Part shown: positions 1-11,830 of the stretch, piece by piece
Numbering within the stretch: position 1 is the stretch's first letter
How the letters are laid out: the number at the start of each line of letters is the position of its first letter
Origin: Siderastrea siderea
Taxonomy: Eukaryota > Cnidaria > Anthozoa > Scleractinia > Rhizangiidae
Direction of reading: 5' to 3'
DNA length: 64,000 nucleotides
Assembly (NCBI GenBank): GCA_964030785.1
Contig: OZ034978.1
Location: 16,323,453-16,387,452, forward strand
Program-made: the position numbers and the translations under genes
The notes under the pieces: model-generated
The model's database searches: none
What the model was told of the DNA's origin: nothing
What the model saw: only the letters and a program-made list of their open reading frames with translations

Positions 1-3000
1 AGAATATTAATCATGTTAATCGAGAGAATAAGACCACTTTTAATTAAAATGAAGAGCTGCGATAGGATAAGGCGTTTTAATTACAAGGTCGCGGTCTTTT
101 GATTTGAAGCGAATACGTTCATCACTGTAAACCACAGAAGTCAAACAAGGCTAATGTAATTTCACCTTGAATTCTGTACGCTTTATGTCATGTTATGGTA
201 AAACAACCTGTTATTTGAACGGCCCGTCACTGAAAACGTTGCCTTTTTGTTTCAGCCCCAAGTACAGCCTTGATTTTTCCTCGCATGGACATTCATTTTT
301 TTTTTCATGAATTGCTGCGAATTTACACCAAGACCATCAGATTCCTTACAGTAGTTGTTGTTCTTGGTTGCTCTGAAGACAGGTCACGAGCCTGGTCGAA
401 TTTGTATTGATATTCGTCCGAGAAATGTTACAGCATTTTTCACTTAACTGAGGACTAACCTGGCTACAAAATGACTCCTAGATGGAATTTCCGATCAATA
501 CTTAACCATTTGTTTTTAAAAGCCATCTGTCATATAAGCCTACTCCCTTTTCTCTTGTTTTTCTTTCAGAGAAAAACTTGGCCGCCGAATGGAAATAAGA
601 TAAGAAAAAGCACCGATTTGTCTAGTGGTGGCTTTGGTTCATCATCATGCTCAAGGCATTGGTTGTCGCTATTACTTAGCTATTAGTTATTCAAATAGAC
701 TACTACACGGAAGTAGAAGAAATCACAAAACGAACTTACACGCACATTGTGTGTTCCCCACCACAGCTCAGAGGCCAAGCAATGAGGCTAATGTCATTTA
801 AAAGATATTGGGGACTTTAATGTCCACTTTAATCCTTGGCTGACATGTATTCTTAACGGTGATCTTTAAAAACATACCAAAACATTGACTGGTTTAAATA
901 GCATCGCGTTTTTCCTACAAGGAGAACGAATTAGATCATTCCAGGGGAAACGCCGTGACTAAATATTATTGGTTGCACTGAAGCCATGACAAAAATTATC
1001 TGTTATACAAAAAGATTTCATCACGGCCTAAATCACGCACTGAAAGGAGACAAATTGATATAAATCAGTACATTTCCTCAAGGTAGCAAGATTACTCCTC
1101 TGAGTGCACACAAGGTCACACCAAAAAGCTGACTTTTAAATTTGCCGACTTATTCCTGTGTACTTTTTTAATAGTTCAAAGGATCAAAGATAACCACAAC
1201 TGATAAAACCATCATGCTAAAACTAAGTTGCGATTTTATTGATATCTTTATCGCCGCAATCGATATCCCAGCACCTGCTGCAGATGCTGGGAAACAATGT
1301 TATTGCCTTTTTTAAGGAGAACATTCTTTCTTTATCTCTCTTGAGAATGTACTTTGCAATCATTACCACATCCACAAGAAACTACAAAAAAAAAATAGTT
1401 TTATCCAAGAACAACATTTCTTCTTACTTATCTAACTTAAAGAGAAATATTTATTTTCCGAAAATGTGCTTTAATTTGACCCTGTGTAAACCAATAACAC
1501 ACCATGGTCAAAAAATGGAAATGTTTCTTAATAACCGCGCACCTAGCGCATAGTTTTGAAGCTTATCTCGGGCCTCACTTTTCTGTTTCAACGCTGGATA
1601 CTTCGTAAATAATCGCGTGTGAACGATATACAGAGTAGCGAACGCGATATAACAAGGGAGGAAACAAAAGAAAAATTCCAAACGTTTTTCCATTAAAAGT
1701 AGCTGATTACAATAACACTGTGTTCTATATTGGTCCTTTCAAGGAAAAATTAACCCACCTTCAGGTTAAGTGAAAATATCCATCTTGAAATTGCCATGTA
1801 AAATGTCAACCACAAATTTACCTCAGTCGGCATCATTACCCGAAATGTTAAAAGAAATGTTTCGACGAAATGTTAAAAGAAATGGCATCCAAGCCGATTA
1901 TTAGTTAGTAATTTAAAGAGAAAAACCTATTTAACCGTTTTGAAGATTCGTTGTGGAAAAACTTGCCTTATCTGCATGCTTATGGCACGCCTTGACCTTA
2001 CATGATTGTCAAAGAAACACTCGAATATGTGTTTTGCGATGAAAATTTTCATTTAAATCTAAATTAATGTGACAGAAAAACTAAAAGATTATTAAAGACT
2101 AAAATTGTACGTTTTGTGAAGCCTCGATGTAACTTTCTAAAAAACCATGAATATGGTTCAGGGATTAGATTCGGAAGTCTTCTCTGTGGCAAGTGATTTT
2201 AAAACACCTACCTTCTTTTAGAGATCGGTAGAAAAGCTACAGGATGTCGCAGCAAAAGAGTTTAGGAAGCTTAAACGACCAAGCAAAGAGCACTGTGATA
2301 AACGAATCTCAATCGAATGTCTCGCACGCAACTTTGGCGACAAGGTTTTTTGCTTGTGCGCACGCTAACCTATAACCAAAATGAAGTTTTAAATTAGCCG
2401 AAATGGATATAAAAACCACTTTCACTGTTTACATTTTTATGTTTTGCTTGTTATATCTATAAGTGGTTTACAATATTCCGCACGCCGTTTTAAATGGCTA
2501 CTTTTTCAGGCCGGACAATAAAGCATGCTCATGGAATGCAAAGAGTTCGTTAGCCGGTGCAGTATTTAAGAATATTTTTAAGGTTAAAAAATATATACAT
2601 GTTAACTAAAATTTTGAATAAAATGAAACTGAATGCTAATGCGTTCTTTTTTATTACGCCTTTAGACCTTGTGGTATAAGAATCAAATGTGCAAAGATGC
2701 TACAAAGCGACGAACTGATTGCCAGTGCTATTTATAATTACTATTATCGGAGTCAAATAAATCAATTCTCTGAATATGATTCGATTTATTATACTTAAAA
2801 TATATATTTAGGCGGAAGTCTTGTGTCTAATTTGACGGCCCTTTTATGCTTGCCACATTTGTGCAATCATAGTTTAAAAGATGTCCCTCAAATCAGGAAG
2901 GCAGAACCATAAACATCCTTTTAGCTGGTTTTTATTGAAATTTTATTTGTATTGACTTTTAAAATAAATCTTCTTCAGTATTAAGCTATAACAGCGCTGA

Positions 3001-3830
3001 AGCGCTTTTGGTTCAAATAAAAATAACTTTCATACATACTTTTTGGATTGATATTATTTCAAGAATTTGTTGATTGTCCTTGCGTGTCTTACATAAACTA
3101 GCGGGTGGCAATTATTCAATTAGCGTTTGCGATTTCAGCTTTGATAATTTGAAGAAAAATATCCTGAAGACTTAAAGGGTTCTCTCAATAGCAGCTCAGA
3201 TTTGACAGTGAACAAAAATTTCTCGGCCACCAAAATAGATGGTGGTCTTCCTTGTATATTGCCAGTATTTATTTATCAATTGAAATTAATTTTATGCGTA
3301 TAAACGTGAAATAAGGTACACACGTACAGGCAATGTTTTTTAAGTATTCTATAGAAGCTTTATCTGGATAATTATAACTTGCATTGCAATTAATTAAACC
3401 GAAAATGAAAACTTCCTTTTCACTCTCGCAACGCACGCAATATATTTTGCTGTGACTGGAACAGGTTTAAAAATAATAAAAAAATCAAAATTCTACTTAT
3501 TGTATTTAAAACAACCCAGTCCAAGCTAAAATGGTCGGCTTCCACAAAACAGAGCATTGCTAAGAGTTGACAGACAAAAGCTACACGATGTGAGTTTTTC
3601 AGCGTAAAGAAGAATAATGCATATTGGACAAAACCAATTAATTCCGGTACATGGTTCACTAGACAAGTATCAGTAATCGTCTTCCTGCAAAAGGAAAGAC
3701 GCCTATACTCAAGAGAGAACACCAGTATGAAGTTCCAGTGGAATATTACATGCGTAAAATAAGTTGCCGCCAAAATTCAGAAATTCGTACTGGCGAATCA
3801 TTCCGCTATTTAACTGGTTTAATGGAAAGC
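1..3830. other. No recognisable gene
   Basis: I see no domain-bearing reading frame, no plausible chain of exons and no structured repeat here. Open frames are short and of low-complexity composition. The sequence is AT-rich and looks like intergenic or intronic DNA. Confidence 0.55.
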
Positions 3831-3835
3831 GCGGA

Positions 3836-4030
3836 AGCTCGGTGGTGAAGTGATTAGTGCTTTGGGATTTCCATCGGAATTTCGAGCTCGATGGCTCGAG
3901 GTTGGTCAGTCCAACGTGTCTTGTTGTTTCCTTAGACAAGAAACCTTACCCCACATTCAGGGTCTCTCACGGTACCTACAACCTTCGTCAACAATTTTTG
4001 GGACACCTTAATAAAACCGGCCTATTTTAC
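3836..4030 (+). repeat. tRNA-derived SINE-like repeat
   Basis: The head reads like a tRNA with RNA polymerase III boxes: GGTGAAGTGATTAGTGC resembles an A box, and GGCTCGAGGTT about 45 bp later resembles a degenerate B box. A tail beginning CCTTAGACAAGAAACCTTACC follows, which resembles the body of cnidarian tRNA-SINEs as I know them. The boundaries are approximate and no target-site duplication was identified. Confidence 0.45.
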
Positions 4031-4869
4031 ATGAATTCAACTTTTACAACTCAATTACGCCATAACCGGAGTTTAAATGACCCTCAACCCCTTAACACCC
4101 TTAAGCAATGTTGTGTAAAGGGTAAACTGCTTTTGGATGGAAAAATCAACATTGTACATGGGGGCAGGGTTTTCCAATAATTTCCGTTGGCAATTAAAGA
4201 AATGTGAAAGTGTAATGACGAAGATTATAGGGTCTGGTTGTTCAAATGCTGGAAAATGCTAACTTGGGATTAAAATTTAACCTAGGGTCCTGTTTCTCTT
4301 ATTGAAAACATTTTTTCTTAGCAAATTCCAATTGGTTTTTTTGAAAGCAACCAATGTCAAAATATAGGGCAAAAAGGATTTACACGAATCCTCGTCACGT
4401 GACCATAAGAATGAATTCAAAATTGACGCTAATCATGGGTTAGCCTTAAGCCCGCTTCGAACAACCGGGCCCAGGTGTTTAAATGGTTACGGTAGAATAA
4501 AATGTTGGGGTACCCTGCGATAGACTATAGTTTTCTCCAGGGGAGGGGGGAGGGGTGTAGTAATACCCATCGTTGTTTCGTGCTACAGAAACCGAAGATA
4601 ACAGCCGACCCTGGAAAATTTTCTTTTTACACCCACTTCAAGATGGCGCCAATTGCGTTTGGCATTACTTTAAACTTTCGTATGCTTTTCTGGTTAGGCA
4701 ACGGTTTAGTATTTAGGAATAAGCACTGTTTTACTGTTTAGCTTCAGCCATAAGTTGAATATTGTATATTGGCAGTGATAATATCAGGTCGACTTGATGC
4801 ACACTACAAGTCGAGTCGAGTATTCCCTATATATAAAAATTTTATATTTTCCTTTATACTATTTTACTG

Positions 4870-5367
4870 TGATCATCCAAGAGTGCCTTGAAGCCCATAA
4901 TTCTAAGCGTGAAATGCACGGGGCCGAACTGCTGGCTGTAAATGCTACAGACTGGGCTCTCCTTCACAGCGAAACGAAAATAAAGACATATGTCGAATGT
5001 TTCACTTTAACCGCAAAACTTAGCGCCATTTCTGAACACTTCAGCTTTTTCCTTTGAGAATGTGTTCAGAGTGAAGTAACTGGTATCCACAAGTTTTGTC
5101 GGCGCAAAATTTGGTTGATCGGGACATTTTATGTATCGTTTTCATACGAACTTCGCGCTCGTAAAAGTCTGAACTGATTCCAGCTTCAAGGCTCTGAAAA
5201 ACCGGAAGTGACGTTGTTTTTCGCATTTGACAGCTGAGAAGGGCTCTCCACCATGCAAAGGAGGATATTTTCCAACACGCTCCTGACAGTGGAACTGGAG
5301 AAAACATTTTCCTCGCAAAGAAACTTAATGGTGAACTAGGATCATGCGCGGAGGCAGTTGAGGACTG
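4870..5367 (+). pseudogene. Decayed CAP-domain exon (direct partial copy)
   Basis: This is a broken copy of the first CAP exon of the intact gene (20256-20481). The start (ECLEAHNSKREMHGAE) and the end (DIFQHAP, GTGENI, ELGSCAEAVEDW) align closely with that exon. The middle is replaced by about 240 bp of unrelated sequence with stops. The upstream splice acceptor is lost: TTTTACTGTG here against TTTTACAGTG in the intact gene. The donor after the conserved Trp codon is kept. No matching ShKT, signal-peptide or later CAP exons were found around it, although downstream flanks match the intron of the intact gene. It is a dead duplicate. Confidence 0.8.
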
Positions 5368-5371
5368 GTAA

Positions 5372-5580
5372 CTACACTTTATTTTTTAGATATTAAAAAA
5401 CACCTTTTAAGCTTTGTTTCGGGCATGAAAATTCGTTCAAACTGGATGGCTTCTAGTATGAAAGAACAAACAACCTATGCGTACCCTATAATGGAATTTC
5501 TTTGAAATGCATATGGTCGCGTTAAGATCTGTCCACTTGTTTATAGAACCTGCTCAACTTAGCTCATGTGAAGCTTAAGT
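5372..5580 (+). repeat. Intron copy matching the intact CAP gene, empty-site version
   Basis: The sequence after the decayed exon (TTTTAAGCTTTGTTTCGGGC, then the stretch around GGATGGCTTCTAGTATG) matches the start of intron 4 of the intact gene (20490-24480). It lacks the two transposon-like insertions found there, so it preserves both empty target sites. Confidence 0.75.
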
Positions 5581-6119
5581 TAATAGTCCTCGCTGTAGTA
5601 CTGTACTGCGCCATTTTCACTGGCATAAACTCCTGCAGAGACACCCGAATTTTTTTTTTTTTGCACCTTAGGCAAAATTCTTCTGTCACTTTGCCATCAC
5701 AACAGTTATTTTTATGCGTAATGGGCGCGCCGGAAAGTACGTAGGAAGGCTGATTTTCAATGTTGTTGAACACAACTCCCAAGCAAGTTTTCGGCTTTCG
5801 ATTATCATTGGAGGTTAAAAATTTGTTAAGAATGATTTATGACGAAAGCATTCGGAAAATATGTAGAAAAAATGTCAACATTGTTCGAGTTGTCAAGTAC
5901 CGTACGCTATTCCGCTCCGACAATTACTTGGGGATCAGTTCGGGGTCGGGATCATTTCAGGGTCGATTTGGGGATCATTTCGCGGTTGTGGATCATTTCG
6001 GGGACTGTACAGGTCTCCAACTACAAGGCTTCAAAAAATCCTGTACCCAATCCCCCAGCACCACGTTCGATTCAATTTTGATTCGACACGGATATTTACA
6101 AAGTCGATATTTACATTAA

Positions 6120-6729
6120 CCTTTTCACGCCCAAGTAGCCATATAAGGCCACTTAATGGTCGTGCTCATTGTAACACTTGTGACGTCATCAATTTAAATG
6201 TCAGCAGATATTCTTATAAGCAAATGATAGAGCTAGGATAGATCTATCCGCACAATAGTCGGTTTTGGATATTGACCACATTCTGACATAGCAAATTGAA
6301 AAACAACGTTGTCAGTTTTGGTGCAAAAATGGTGGTAAAATGGCCAATCATACCTATAATTGATCAAGCCTATTTCCAGGCTTTGCCCATAAATCAACAC
6401 CCAACTTTTTACGGCAGCCAGAAAGAATATGAAGGGCAAAAGGTAGTGAGAGTAAAAGGGCCGAGAGAAACGAAAGGAAAAGGGCAATAAAAAGGTTCAA
6501 AAAGGGTAATGGCAAAAAAAAAAAAAAAAGAAGTCCAAATTTTGGCTTATGCGCATGCACCAAATTAAAATATTCTACATTTTTGTACCTAATCTTGGGG
6601 AAATCTACCTATTTGGTAAAAAATAGGTTTTTCAGCAAAACTAAGGCCCATTTTGCATCATGGCAGCCTAAAAACTGATTTAACGGTTAAAAATGGCGAC
6701 TTTTTGGTAAAAGCTTGGGAGTGAAAGGG
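6120..6729. mobile_element. TTAA-flanked MITE (~610 bp)
   Basis: The element starts CCTTTTCACGCCCAAG and ends CTTGGGAGTGAAAGGG. It is flanked on both sides by TTAA (6116-6119 and 6730-6733). It splits a dispersed repeat whose uninterrupted copy near 11070 has a single TTAA (GGGCGTTAACG). TTAA duplication is characteristic of the piggyBac and Kolobok superfamilies; there is no transposase here, so it is non-autonomous. Confidence 0.75.
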
Positions 6730-6733
6730 TTAA

Positions 6734-7025
6734 TGCCCACCAGGCCCAGTGCTCGGACACCTTAGTGTAAACGCTACCCAAGCCCTGACCACATAATAAG
6801 GCGTTTTCAGGAAAAAAAATTCAAAGCGTGTTTAAAAATTTTTATTAGCGTGGGAGTAGAAAGAAAGAAATCCTGAGTGCCGACGGGACTCGAATTGGCC
6901 TTTTGCACACATTTCGTACGCTTTTAAAGCGTAAAGGTAGAGTCTTGGCGTTCAGCTGATGAATAAAGCCATTGTGCCGTAAACTTTCATTTCCATTGAC
7001 ATAGCATGGGTTCTTGGACGATACG
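6734..7025 (-). repeat. Dispersed ~300-bp repeat, copy 1 (tRNA-SINE-like features)
   Basis: The sequence matches 10805-11075 in inverted orientation. Shared landmarks are CCATGCTATGTCAAT, GGCACAATG and the stretch around CGGCACTCAG. On the minus strand CCAATTCGAGTCCCG resembles a polymerase III B box, so a SINE origin is possible. The copy continues on the other side of the TTAA MITE, at about 5990-6115. Confidence 0.5.
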
Positions 7026-7039
7026 ATGGGCTATCAATT

Positions 7040-7235
7040 TTCAAATCTATCGCCATTATTTATACCTACTAATTATTTATTGTTCATTCAGTATCGCCAG
7101 ATAATTATTCGTGTCACCTACGCTACAACTTTATTATAAAATTTCGTACTGCGGAATATTTTCTCATTCCTTGATGATGCCGCGGATCGGCGAAAGCTCG
7201 AACCAATAAACCAATACAGTAGCTTAAGGCCTTAC
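7040..7235 (+). repeat. Penelope-like terminal fragment with hammerhead-like core
   Basis: TTGATGATGCCGCGGATCGG followed directly by CGAAAGC (7171-7197) has the layout of a hammerhead core: a near-CUGAUGA box, a GCCG/CGGC stem and a GAAA box. Penelope-like retroelements are known to carry hammerhead ribozymes in their terminal repeats. No coding sequence remains. Confidence 0.45.
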
Positions 7236-7734
7236 TGAAATCATTATAAGATTATAAGATGCTACTTAAGAACAGTATGCAACGTCTACAGTTCACAACT
7301 TGTCATGTTATACTGTAACCTTTATTAGTCATTGTCAAAATTAATAATATTTATTTTTTTCTCAGCGCGTGAGCGGGCAAGATGAACCAAATCCTGCAAT
7401 CTGATTGGTTCCGGGAGCGGGCGCAATTTTCCGATCTTGACCGCGGTCAACGGAACGTCAATAACAAAAAATTTGTAATGGGTTTTTAAAACCTTTAAAA
7501 TCTTTAAAACGTTCTCCGAAACTTAGAATTCTGAAATTTTTTGTACATTGTCGTTAAAAACTTTCTTTCCAAAATTTCTTGTTAAAATACCGAAGGTTGT
7601 ACAATGTAAATCGCCTCTTCCCTTTCGACAAACATTTGAGTAAATCGAGCAGGAGTTAGCTACATGTATCGAAATTTGGGAAAATAAAGGGGTTTCTTTT
7701 AGTTATATTGCTTCCTGTGATTTTGCTATACGGC

Positions 7735-8960
7735 TCGCCGAAGAAAAGTTAGTATCGAGTTCGAATTTACAAAATTGCAATACTAAAACGGTGAGTCTAA
7801 GTGTCATACCAATAATACCGACCACAATTTAAAGTTTTTGTGTATATGGCGAATGTAAAGCAGTCTTTGCGCCTTCTATCTCCACTGTAAATTGCTTTCT
7901 CCTCGAAACTTTCTTGGTCACTATTTCATGTGAAAGTTGAAAAAAAGTAGAAGATGTTGTTTAAAAGCGGCTTAGTGAGAGCCGTGGAAACCAGTAGAAG
8001 TATCTCCAATCGAAATTATAACTACGCAGCTGTGTACCCTAATTCCGCAGCTACGGAGATAAGCCAATCAAAATCTTCAAGCCGCATACACTCCCGAATT
8101 CCTGCTTCATCGACCAGCCGACGAGTACTTCTACTATATCACGGACAGAATTTTTTTTAATACGCACGTTACCACACAATTCAGCTCAAAAATGATTGAT
8201 CTTATACACTGGCACGCTTCAAACGAGAGACTCCATTTGTTGTTCTCTTAGAGAGAAAAATAAATGACAAATATAATGCGACGCTAGTTTAAGGGAAGCA
8301 ATATCATACAGTTTGAAGTGGTCTTTACAAATCGATGAACAACAAATGACATTCGGGTAACTGTAAATTGTCATGATCCAAATCGATTTATTAGCGAGAC
8401 ATTTTACACTTACAAGTAATGGGTTGAGCAAGTATAATCAATCCCAATTAAACTGATATTGATATAGCTAGAGATATTGATACTTAATTTTCCTTCGATT
8501 CTGGTACGTATTGTTTCAATTAATGAGGTCGGTACTCTGGCGACATCATAATTATAAAAGACCAGCGTAGCAATTTTTCCAATCGCTTTTAAGAAAAAGC
8601 ATCTTTACAAACATTACAAAACACGTAAATCAAAATTTCCACAATACACGCCAGTGATGTTCAGCCCTTAATTCTTGAAGCTTCTAAGGGTTAATCTTTG
8701 GTTTTTCGGTTTCTTTCATCCTTTGCCGATAGAACAATATTCATTCTTTACCAAGAGAAGATATAGAATACCATATTAGTGTTGTAATATCAGTACAAAA
8801 ATGAGGGCAGAGAAATTATGTTTGCATGTATTGGGTTGCGGATATTGTACCTTTTACAATGACAATTTCATTTTTGCTTGCAAAACACCATTTTAGTGGT
8901 GAGGTATTCAAACAAAAGCAAAAATAAAAACAAAAAGGTGATAGCAGTTGCAACAATTTA
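7735..8960 (+). repeat. Direct copy of intron/exon-5 flank of the CAP gene
   Basis: The sequence matches about 25795-27390 in direct orientation, including TTTACAAAATTGCA, the CGCCAGTGA region and AGATATAGAATACCATA. The part of the intact gene that holds CAP exon 5 (26977-27052) is missing here and the last exon is not reached. It is a decayed duplicate with no coding potential. Confidence 0.75.
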
Positions 8961-10375
8961 GAGCGAAGCACCATGGGTAAGGGAATTTGATAACCTATCG
9001 ATGCGAGAAATTTTGGTTGTGACGTCAGCGTATGCCCACCCGTACGGACTCTGGGAGAGGGGGTGGGGAGTCCCAAAGCAAACCGACGCGGGGTGGAGAA
9101 TGCCGTTTTTTTCTTGGTGGGAAATCGCGCGTGCGTTTGGGCAACCGGCGTTTTACTTGGAGGGCAATTGCATGACCATCATTGCTATTGAAAAAGAGGT
9201 TTCTTTAGAAGCTTAAGCTTAATTAGCGAAACGATTGTTCTACAGTACTGAAGTTTTAAACTTGAGAAAAAACGTCTAATATCTCTAAATGGAAAGAAAA
9301 AAGAATACTGAGTTGTCTTTTTGGTGGAAGGAGAAAATTTCAAGTTACGAAATCTGCATTCGAGGACTTCATCCGTGTTTTCTTCACGGCTGAGAGTTTG
9401 TCCTGTTCTGAAACACAACCGAGTAAGTGAAGTTTCTAAAGGGTTTGAGGTACATGAATTTGAGCATTACGGTCAAGGCAATTACGTTTTGAAATGGAAA
9501 TTTAATTTATGTCATAAGGAATGTGTCATTTATTATTAGAATACGCGCTCAGATTTGAGACAGATGTAGTCTTGAATATTTTGCCATGCTCAGCCGATTC
9601 CACTTACATGGACGTACACACGATGCAGGAAGTGTAACGCGAGTTTACCAACGCCAACAGAGTGGAACTAAGCAAACTCATGCCCAATAGATCTCTAGTA
9701 GCATGCATAACCCCATTTTTGATCTAACAAAGAATCCAGTAATTTGCCATCGAAGGGTCTGTAATGATTTGAGAAACTGATCGCACACTATTGAACTCTG
9801 ATCTCTCGTTGCAACCATGTCAATGACGACTGTATCAAAATTAGAACCGCCGTTCAACCAAAACTTAACATAGTTTGAGTCAACTATGTGAACTATCTGT
9901 ACACAATAGCTGAATACCGAATGAATGTTCAACAGACAATTCACTATACCTCGACGCCAAAAACTACGCTACGTGGTTTTATTCGGCGACGAGAAGATGC
10001 ATGTTTGTGATAAATATTATCATTTCTAACAAGGACTAATATAAGTAACATTATAAGATGACAACTTGGGAACAGTGTTCTCGCATTATACTCTACGTTA
10101 CGATTGGAAACAACAACTGTGCTGAACTGGTAGGAAGGCGTTGGAACACTCCTTTTACAGGTAACATTTGGCTGAGCCGATAAAATCCTTAGGGGACAGA
10201 CTTGTGAAATTTTTAACTAACTGTAAGCATATGTAGTTTTCTCCAACATACCCAGTGTTTTTCTCCTAAACAGTAGCAAATCGACAACGTCAATTCTTGC
10301 AATAGGGCCGGAGCAAATGGGCTCGACCCAGAATGAAAATGTCTCAGAATTTCACCCTCCCCAAGATACCCAAGA

Positions 10376-10377
10376 TG

Positions 10378-10444
<67 letters not shown>
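10376..10444. repeat. (AAT)n microsatellite
   Basis: About 23 uninterrupted AAT units. Open frames across it encode only poly-Asn or poly-Ile and are not genes. Confidence 0.95.
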
Positions 10445-10446
<2 letters not shown>

Positions 10447-10804
10447 GCAATAATACTAATAAAATTAAGACCTGTGAAAAGGGTCGGTATCGGCGATAAA
10501 ACTTTGAAAATGGAGAAACGACTATTTACTATCAAAGATTATTTGTTTGTACTGAACCTTTAAAATAGCAGACTTCAATCAGTTTTCACCACTTTTAATG
10601 ACCTTAGCTCTAGCACTTCTAACGTTAGGGAAAATACGAGGCTGCAGACTGCCAATTTTATGTACAATATTAATAGCAGAGATAGCGCGTGAATGTATAC
10701 GGGTTTATAATATCAATAAACAAGCAAACAAGCGGCATTTACTTTACACGCGGTATGTTTAGATGTACTGGACTAGCAGCTACAGCATGGCCTTGAAATT
10801 GATA

Positions 10805-11140
10805 GTTGATGATCCAAGAACCCATGCTATGTCAATTGAAATGAACGTTCACGGCACAATGCTCTAGTCTACCTTTAGGTCAGTCGAAAAACGATCGAAA
10901 TGTGTACAAAAGACCAATTCGAGGCCCCATCGGCACTCAGAATTTATTTCTTTCTACTTCCATGCTAATGAAAAATTAAACACGCTTTGATTTTTTTGTT
11001 TTCCCTGAAAAACGCAGGGCTTGGGGAGCGCTTACACATGGTGCCCGAGCGCCGTGCCTGGTGGGCGTTAACGTAAATATCGCCTTTTTTGCTAATTTCC
11101 GTGCCGAATGAGCATGGTGCAAGGGGATTTGGTACAGGAA
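10805..11140 (+). repeat. Dispersed ~300-bp repeat, copy 2 (uninterrupted)
   Basis: Inverted counterpart of the repeat at 5990-7025. It carries the empty TTAA target (GGCGTTAACG near 11070) of the MITE found in the other copy. It is inserted in the left palindrome arm between segments that are adjacent in the right arm. Confidence 0.55.
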
Positions 11141-11579
11141 CCTTGTAGTCGGAGAATGGTGCCAGTCTGCACAGCACAAGCGCCTGGTTCGTAGACCGTT
11201 GCACTTGATTTTAATCCAGGATTTAATTGCTGAGTGGTTCTAAAACGGTTCTGGTCACCGAATATGAACGACCCCATATTTCCTGCTTTACCCCAGGCAA
11301 TGTGGCCCTATTCAGACGCCGAAGTTGCCATTAGCCGACTTGAACCGGTTCTATAAACAAGTGGACAGATCGAACTTAACGCGGCCATTTTACAGATTGG
11401 AATGCCACTATAGACTATGAATGTATAGAAATGACTTGCTGCTTTAGATTTATAAGCCTATCTTTTTGGTGTTAAAAAATTGTTGGTTCCTCCATTTTAG
11501 AACTGCCATCCAATTTTAACAATTTTTCAAGCCCGAAACATGGCTTAGGTATTTTCTTATATCTATACAATAAAGTATA

Positions 11580-11830
11580 GTTAGCAGTCCTCAACTGCCT
11601 CCGTGCAGATCACCATGATTACGTTTCTTTGAGAGGAAAGTGTTTTCTCCAGCACCACTGTAAGGAGCGTGTTGGAAATATTCTCCTTTGTAAGGTGGAG
11701 AGCCCAGTCTTAAGCGTTCGTACCCAAGTCTTCAGCCTTCCTAATAGCCTTTAGCTGAATCACAGTAGCTCAACTCTTGCCAGTAGTCACACGCAGAATC
11801 CTTGTTACAACCTCTCACGGGACACACTGA
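11580..11830 (-). pseudogene. Decayed ShKT-CAP exons in the inverted arm
   Basis: On the minus strand a ShKT exon relic (residues CDYWQELSYCDSAKGY, then a stop) is followed after only a few bases by a relic of the first CAP exon (DWALHL, then frameshifted remnants of the heart of the domain and EAVED). In the intact gene these exons are 888 bp apart, with a linker exon between them. A deletion has fused them, frameshifts and stops have accumulated, and the donor after the conserved Trp codon has changed from TGGTAAC to TGCTAAC. Confidence 0.82.

Noticed and set aside
1239..1553. 104-codon frame
   Set aside because: Low-complexity hydrophobic/Asn-rich composition, no domain, no splice context.
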